NCBI GenBank assembly: GCA_028671895.1
Contig: CM053810.1
Location: 62,001,501-62,065,500 of the forward strand
Length of the DNA stretch: 64,000 nt
Reading direction: 5' to 3'
DNA from: Oenanthe sinensis
Taxonomy: Eukaryota > Streptophyta > Magnoliopsida > Apiales > Apiaceae
Shown here: positions 57,366 to 64,000 of the stretch, piece by piece
How positions within the stretch are numbered: position 1 is the stretch's first letter
Layout of the letters: each line of letters begins with the position of its first letter
Position numbers and translations under genes: made by a program
Notes under the pieces: model-generated
Told to the model about the DNA's origin: nothing
The model's database searches: none
Seen by the model: only the letters and a program-made list of their open reading frames with translations

Positions 57366-60300
57366 TTATAGGGAAAGACATTGTGCTTCCTCTGGTACTG
57401 TCCTCGGCATTGGAACTGGTTTGACATATCTTTGAAGGAACATTCTTTTTGTATTAGAGGATGTTGATGCCTCAGCTGCTGCTGCAGGCCCCCTGCTATG
57501 AAACTTGGCAAAATGATTGATCATAGAAAACTTTTCCAACTCCTGAGATTCCACCCTCATATCCGCTATCGACGCACTTTTTTCCAAGCTGCATCAGCAT
57601 ATCAATATGCATTTAAAGTTTGTCCATCCAAATTATCATAAAGAATGTACGAATGCAAAATTAATACAATATCTTCAGTTATTGCTAATGCCTACTTACA
57701 GTTCCAAGAGAGCTACAGGATACTATTGGCATGATGCACAAGTAAATCAGCAAATATCAACATATTCATTGAATTCTCACATGTAAACTCAAGCATATGA
57801 AGTTAACTAAACCAAGTTTTATATATCATAATATATCATAGGTCCCGGATAAAATCTAAATGAGTGAGTTCAGGTTTGCTTGCTGCTAGCAAGAAAGGAT
57901 TGAGGTAATTTTCTTTCAAATGATACCTTCTTTTGACAAATAATAAGACAAAAACTAACTTCTTATAAATTTAATACGCATTCGTGATATGAAGAAATCT
58001 GGTCATACGTTAACAAGTTGGCTTCCAGCTTTGTTGACCTGGCAAGGAAGTCTTCTAAAACTTTTATGGATTCTTGATCGCCAATTCGCTTGGGAGTTTT
58101 GAGCTTCTCTGGTGACCTACATATAAAAGATACAAAAAATAGCGTTTAAACAAATATAAAAGACAATAAGACAATAATGTAATTGTTGCTCAATAATGGT
58201 ATTATCCTTCTACCACCGTTTCTTACAAAATTGTAATTCATAAAAAGTAGATTCGAGACTTGAAGTAACTCTTACTTGTCAGATATGTCGCAGAGCATTT
58301 GAGTACTACTTTTCAAGCAGCACGAATCGCCTAGTGCTAATCTAGCTGCAAAGTATGCCACAGTCTCACAGTTTAAAGTGGCATCTCCACCAAAAATGAC
58401 AGCTGGCGGAGGTCGTAATATATGTTGCATAAGCTGGGTTGTAAAGGCAAGTCTTTTTTTTGCTCGTAGAAATGGTGAATCTTCAATAGTTGCGACCTCT
58501 TCTTCAACCTGGAATCAGAAACAACGCATTTAGTCCGTCTTTCATTCCGTTTGTTTCAATTATAATACGACATGAAACCTTTAGGCAGATTGCTATGTTT
58601 TCATCCGAAGAGAGCACCTTTTCAATACGCCGATTGGTGGCTTCTGCCCATTCCAGATCTGACAAGCTGCATAAATGATAATAAGATTAGGAAGTTACGG
58701 AACAAGTTTTTACAGATTAGAAAATCTGCACGAAATCATAGCAAGTCTCTTAACAATGAGAAAAATAGGGAACCCCAAAGTCCAAACTGTAAGCTGCTAC
58801 AAGTGCAATTGAAACAATTTTCCTAAGATTAAGTACACAAGAATGTGCAGCAAATAAATTTAATCTAAAGCAGGGATTACGAAAAACAATCTAAAGCAGG
58901 GATTACGAAAAACACCTGGAATCATGAAGCTTTTGGGAACATTGAGATGTTTCTTTATGCCATGGTAAAAGCTCAAATGCCTTCCGCTTTTTTGGTCTTG
59001 CGATTTCTGGAATTTGAACAAGTACATCTGAAGGCAACACATATGACGGTGTTAAGCTTTTAATTGCTACCAAATTGTTATCTGTTGTAGGCCAAACACT
59101 GCTTTCATGACCAGCACCAGGACCGCCCATGCGCATCTTTTCGAGTATGTTCCCAGGACTGAACTGGTGTGCAGCTCTTGGATCAAACATCGGCAACATC
59201 TGCCCATTTCTTAAAGTGCCATATTGCTTAAACCAGGAGGGTGCCATCTGCAAACTAATCTGAGATTGCTCAGCTGCGTCACTTGCGCCAGCAGAGCTAT
59301 ACTGGTCATTTGTGACAGTCTCCTGATTAGCATCTTGAAGAAGAGGCTGAGACACAGTTTTTGCTGACTGGTTTTCCCTCGTTTCAGGTGAGAGATTCTG
59401 TGATTTACGTTCCCCAGTCGGATGAAAACTAGTCTGCGACATTGATATCAGCTCACTTTTAACGGCACCTTGGATCCCTGAAGAATTTCCATACAATTGT
59501 TGTCCCATGTTAGCATTTGCCTGCTGAACACTATGATCAGAGTCGCATCCACTTTTGTTTGCCAGATGTACTTGCTGCAGCAGGGAATAACTTTGAGAGG
59601 AAACATGAGACGGTTCCAATGAACGACCAAAGACTTCAAGGTCAGAAATGTTCTGCGATTGATTGACTCTACGCGGTGCCCAATCAAATGCCTGCTTGTT
59701 TGAACTAGGCATTAAAGAACTAGGGTCCACATAATCATTTTCTGAGTAACTTTTTGCTGTTTGTCCATGAGCTGATTTGCTTTTCTGTGAAGCTAAACCA
59801 AGTGTCCCAGAAGAATCTAGCTGACTGTATGCTTCTTTTGGAGCTTGCTCTCCCTGAAATCCTAAACCTTCCGAGCTCTTGGAGCTTTTGCTAGTCTGAT
59901 TTTGTCCTCTATAGTTACTCTCATAATGTAATACATGTGGAGATGCTATTGAAGCAGCTTCAAAATCATTATTGTTCAACTCTGGTGATGGTGGCCCCTT
60001 ACGAGGATCTGCATTAGATAGATTTCGTTGAACTGGTGCATTCTTCCATGACATAGGGAACCCAGCATATTGAGACGTTCCTGATGCTACAAAAGGCTGA
60101 CCGACTGGATTGTCCTCCAAAACTGGGAATTGTTGACTATAGGAGTTGGAGGGTGTATCCTGATTGATGCGCACATCAGGCACTGCTGCTTCGTAAGATT
60201 GACAAACAACAGGTGCAGCAAGCTGGCGTTGACTTTGAAACTGATTTCTTACAAGTGAAGGACCTACTGAAACTGTATCACCACTATGTGCCTGTGTGAT

Positions 60301-63291
60301 AAAAGTATGAAATTAGTGTCTGTTGTATATGCTTTAGGCATGACAACTTTAAGGGTAATGAAGATGGCACAAAGCTGCAACAACTATTCTCTAACTCTAC
60401 ATGAAGTGCCCACTATCGTAAAACTAACCATTTTGGGGGAGCTGTGAGATGAATCAAAGAAATTCGAGGCTGGAGTCTGCTGAGATGGAGGCGACAACCT
60501 TAGGCCAAAGTTTTGTGAAGGAAAAGGTTTATTGTATGACTGAGCGGCAAATGCATCTGGACTTCCTGCTTGCGGCACATCAGAGAATGGACTTGAATCT
60601 CTTGATCCACCATGCACTACAGGTCGATAATCTTTGGACTTGTCCACCTTGTAAAGAAGCTGAAGCATATTTTGACTGCTACATAAAAAAGATGGTCACC
60701 TTTTGCAAGGAATAAAATAAGAGAAAAATAATATGCTTATGTGAACAGATTAAAATATATAGCAGATAGAGAACAGGTAATCTCCTGTTATCACTATTAC
60801 GTGAATATGAAAACTAAGAACTTTGAAAAGACATAGATACTATGAAGATAGATTCTGTTTCTTTAAAAATAAATTAATACTGAGGTAATATTTTTAGCTT
60901 AGAAATAAGTACCTCGTCTGTGCAGTCATGTTGGGCTCGTGAAGAACAGATGTATCAAAGAAAGCGGGTGTATTATCGTGATTTCTAGGAGACACGTCCT
61001 CTGTTGAATTTCTTTGATTATTCAACAAGTGTCTCTGTAGAAAAATATAATTAACATTATTAATTTGAGAAATCAAAGAAACTACTACTAGATGGTCAGA
61101 AAGACTGCAATAACAAGCTTCAACCTTTTACCTTTGCTAAGTCTGAGTCACTACTAGAAACATTACTATACTTGAACTGCTCAGCATACCCTAATTCATA
61201 ACCACGCGATCCTTGAGGAATCTGTTGGTACATGACCTGCAAAAGCATATAAATTTTATATTTTCAACATGTTACGGATTTACACTCTAGTCTCTACTTG
61301 CATGGTAAGAGGACAAATGAAGCAGAACTAAAAGCATTAACCAACCTGATCGGACGGTCTTTGACTACTATCTGCAATATGTCTAGAATCACTTTTATGT
61401 TGCCACATATTCTGTTTCAAGTCATGTCCAGAGATGGTATGTTGTGATGCATTAGAGTGATAACTATCGTTGGAGTTCTCTCTTTCAATGAACTGCTGCT
61501 TCTCATATGTTCTACTTGCTCCATTGTAAGCATTATTACATACTTGAGGACTACTACTTCGACGATATTGATTACTCCTTGCATGCTCCCTTCTCGCATC
61601 TTCGACCGAACCATCAGTATCAGTTCCATAAGGAAGCTTGTTACTCTCTGAGAAGGGATGGTTAGAATTAATATTGCCAGATCTTAACTGGTCTAATCCA
61701 CTGATATCACCTGCAAAAACATTAACAGTACTCTCATTATGCATTTACACTGAACATTCAGATTAACATTTTCTCCCAGGGACAAGGAAGTTATGTCTAT
61801 ACCTGCTTGCGTTCCTTTTGAGTACATGGGTATGCTTTCTTGATATGTGTTACTTTTTGAGTGCTCATAATTGGGGTCAGGCCAATCACTTTGCAAAGAT
61901 GAGTGTCTCTCACCGTGTTGATTTACCTCATTTGTTTGCTTCTGTAAAGAATTGCAGTCCAACCATTGCTTATTGTTTTTGGGGGAATGCTGCTGATTGG
62001 ATTCTCTAGCGGTTTCCAAGTGCAATTCATCCTTCTGTTTCAAAGAAAATTGGATGCCTGGTTGCTGAAAACCAGGGAAGCTAGAGGCCATATTCGGATT
62101 CTTAAAGTTAGGCTCTGGCTTTGAACTTAAAGTGGAAACAGTCTGCAAGCCATTTTGAACCCAATCAGGATGTTGTTTTCCACTCTCGATGAACTTAGAA
62201 GAGCGATTATCAGTTGAAAGTTCCGAATTTTGAAAGCTCAAGCCACTCCATTCTTCTTGTATCCCAGCATCACTACTAGAGGTTTCCGCAACAGCAGACT
62301 GCATAAGCGCACTCCAGCTTCCACTTTGAAGAGAAGGAAAAGCACTCGCATGGTCGGTATTTTCTGAAGTGTTTTTAAGGAATTCTGAACTAATATTACA
62401 TGAGCTTCCAAAAGAAGCATCCCAACTGTTATCATCTGTATTGAATAGAATTTTCTGTTCTAGTGGATCCAGCGAACATAAATCTTGAGAAGGGCTCATG
62501 TTTGTTGCCTTCTCTGGAAATTGTCCTGGCCAGCCAGCTTGTTCTTGCCTCCCACCAACTTCCATTGCTGAATGAGGTCCTTGAAGTGTGTTCATCTGCT
62601 GGAAGTTCCCATGTAAAGCTTGAGCAGGAACTTGCCCAAACAGATTTTTCTCCTGAAAGTCTCCAACGGATACCAGAGCTCCTTCCTGCATGCCAATCTG
62701 ATTGGAAGAAGCATCACAATTGTAAGTACTCAACGAGTTGCTGTAGATAGACGATTGTGTTATGGGTTCATTTTGTTGGTTATTATTGCCTTTCTCAAAT
62801 GTATTCTCTGAACCTTGAGATGCCCCTAGGAGCTGAGAGTACCAACCCAGATTTCCTACTCCTGGAACAGGTGTCCCATATAAAGATACATCAAGTTGTG
62901 GAGACACCAGACTCATTGAACATAATGCCTGACCCTGGTTTTGAGGAAACCCATTTCCATTTGAGAACCCTTGAACTACCGGTGGCGCACCAGGATGCCT
63001 GAAGTTGATGTTTCCCATCATAAATCTCTGTGATGCATCACTAATAGGTGTTCCATTAATTAGAGGAAATTGGTCCCCGGAAATTTGTTTATTTAATGCA
63101 TATTGTTGGTTTATGAAATTCTGTTGCCTAGCATCACCCAACTCCTGAACTTGTTGCTGCCTCTGCAGTTCTTGAAGCTTCTTGAGCATGATTTGTCGCT
63201 GCAACATCTGAATATCATTTAACCGAGACTGGTGCCTCGGCTGGGGTTGGGGCATACCAAGTTGATGGTTTGTTCGGATTATGCTCCTACC
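57366..63291 (-). CDS. Dentin-sialophosphoprotein-like Gln/Ser-rich protein, 3' part, 10 exons
   Basis: Exons fitted: 61,803 to at least 63,255; 61,346-61,710; 61,132-61,236; 60,913-61,034; 60,429-60,675; 58,916-60,291; 58,618-58,666; 58,276-58,508; 58,009-58,116; 57,366-57,588 (TAA). Phases agree; 1,427 codons from the Met at 63,255. The N-terminal visible part has a Gln-rich coiled coil (IMLKKLQELQRQQQVQEL), then long Ser/Asn/Gln-rich disordered sequence. The conserved C-terminal block follows: PKKRKAFELLPWHKE, LEWAEATNRRIEKVEEE, RAKKRLAFTTQLMQH, YFAARLALGDSCCL, ending YVKPVPMPRTVPEEAQCLSL. This matches the plant family annotated 'dentin sialophosphoprotein-like' (Arabidopsis At5g07970/At5g07980), nuclear proteins of poorly defined role. 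Upstream of 63,255 the frame stays open only to about 63,309, so the first exon lies further up, perhaps outside the window. Confidence 0.85.
58862..58913. repeat. 26-bp tandem duplication beside a splice donor
   Basis: AATCTAAAGCAGGGATTACG... occurs at 58,862-58,887 and 58,888-58,913, in the intron immediately after the donor of the 1.4-kb exon. Confidence 0.85.
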
Positions 63292-63309
63292 AAACTTCTT
63301 CTCAAACCT

Positions 63310-64000
63310 CTACTAACAGGTTCAACAAGAATTTTTACAATTGTTATCACAGTCTTCAACCCAGTGTCCCGACTGTTACTCAAAATAGAAACTGAATTTA
63401 TAGACTATATAATTCTGGATGGAGCATCAATCTGCTCCTACAAACCCTTATTGTCCAATTCTTCTACCAAACATTTACCCATCAATAAATCCTTCCATTT
63501 AATTCATGTTACAAGAGGTTCTTTTACAAAGAGAGACAAGATGTATGTGAAACTTCCAAAGCTGCAAATATAAGATAAAAAGAAGATGCACCATTATGAG
63601 CCATGAATAAAACTTTCAGACACTAAAAATGATATCTTGCACAGAAATTCTGCTCACTTTATCAATTTCATATGGGTGATATCTTGGGTCACTAAGACTC
63701 GCATATAATTTCAGATCGCTAGTAGTTAAATGTGATGCAGTTATTTCTGCACCAACAATATTGACCCATATAACTTATAGTCATAGATACGCTAAATTCA
63801 AACTATATATTTCAAACAAACAACTTATTTCACCAATCCCAAATATGAAACCAATGAAATGTATTATATGCTCAAAATATTATGGTTGTGTTCTCTTTCA
63901 CTTTAATTTACGTGCTGACGATTAATCTTTTATTGCCTTGGGGATTCATACACATGCTAAACCACAGTGATCATCAGCATTTAGCTACCCTCTAGCATGA
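63310..64000 (-). other. Presumed intron or 5' region of the Gln/Ser-rich gene
   Basis: No coding similarity recognised on either strand. The N-terminal exon(s) expected for this family were not found before the window ends. Confidence 0.45.

Noticed and set aside
1..64000. CRISPR arrays, bacterial operons, defence islands, tRNA or rRNA genes
   Set aside because: No regularly spaced repeats, no Shine-Dalgarno/operon structure and no cloverleaf or rRNA core sequences were recognised; all genes are plant nuclear type.

Overview
The window is nuclear DNA of a flowering plant, probably a core eudicot. The evidence is multi-exon genes with GT-AG introns, AT-rich introns and spacers, nested Ty1-copia and Ty3-gypsy retroelements, Stowaway/PIF/hAT-type MITEs, a plastid DNA insert, and plant-only gene families (WAK-like kinase, PLS-type PPR, UGT, plastid BCCP). 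An asterid, perhaps Apiaceae, is only an impression from the protein sequences; nothing here proves it.

Layout. 1-17,000 is a repeat-rich graveyard. It holds a copia integrase scrap (about 1,430-1,945, minus). An LTR-like unit at 2,621-8,070 is flanked by ACATA target duplications; it contains a decayed PPR gene that is itself split by a decapitated copia element. The 5' half of a second copia element lies at 9,357-12,101 (minus) between copies of one MITE family. Two Stowaway-like MITEs and two wall-associated-kinase-like pseudogenes follow (13,436-14,340 and 15,440-16,553, minus).

17,402-45,400 is the gene island. It carries a TPX2-family microtubule protein gene (17,402-20,866, plus, 8 exons, 479 aa). 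Next is a biotin carboxyl carrier protein gene of plastid acetyl-CoA carboxylase (21,714-23,947, plus), with a TAA in the expected reading frame at the transit peptide/mature boundary. The cohesin loader SCC2 follows (41,974-24,727, minus), which I could splice completely into 28 exons and 1,774 codons with consistent phases and a PHD finger. An At5g39250-like F-box gene (44,731-43,982, minus) closes the island. BCCP and SCC2 converge tail to tail with under 0.8 kb between them. TPX2-like and SCC2 are both mitotic genes with telo-box motifs near their starts, but nothing shows they act as a unit.

45,500-56,500 is again repeat-rich. It contains a UGT pseudogene cut at the LTR of a copia element (47,948-50,835), a gypsy LTR with primer site and partial gag (52,123-53,145), an RPA1/DUF223-like OB-fold gene fragment (53,265-53,945), a 406-bp tandem duplication, and a 431-bp foldback element with 194-bp arms that differ at two positions.

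57,366-64,000 holds the 3' part of a large Gln/Ser/Asn-rich dentin-sialophosphoprotein-like gene (minus, ten exons resolved, at least 1,426 aa). Its 5' end is unresolved or outside the window.

No tRNA, rRNA, CRISPR or bacterial-type feature was recognised. Exon borders were set by eye from splice consensus and reading-phase continuity; no alignment or transcript data were available.
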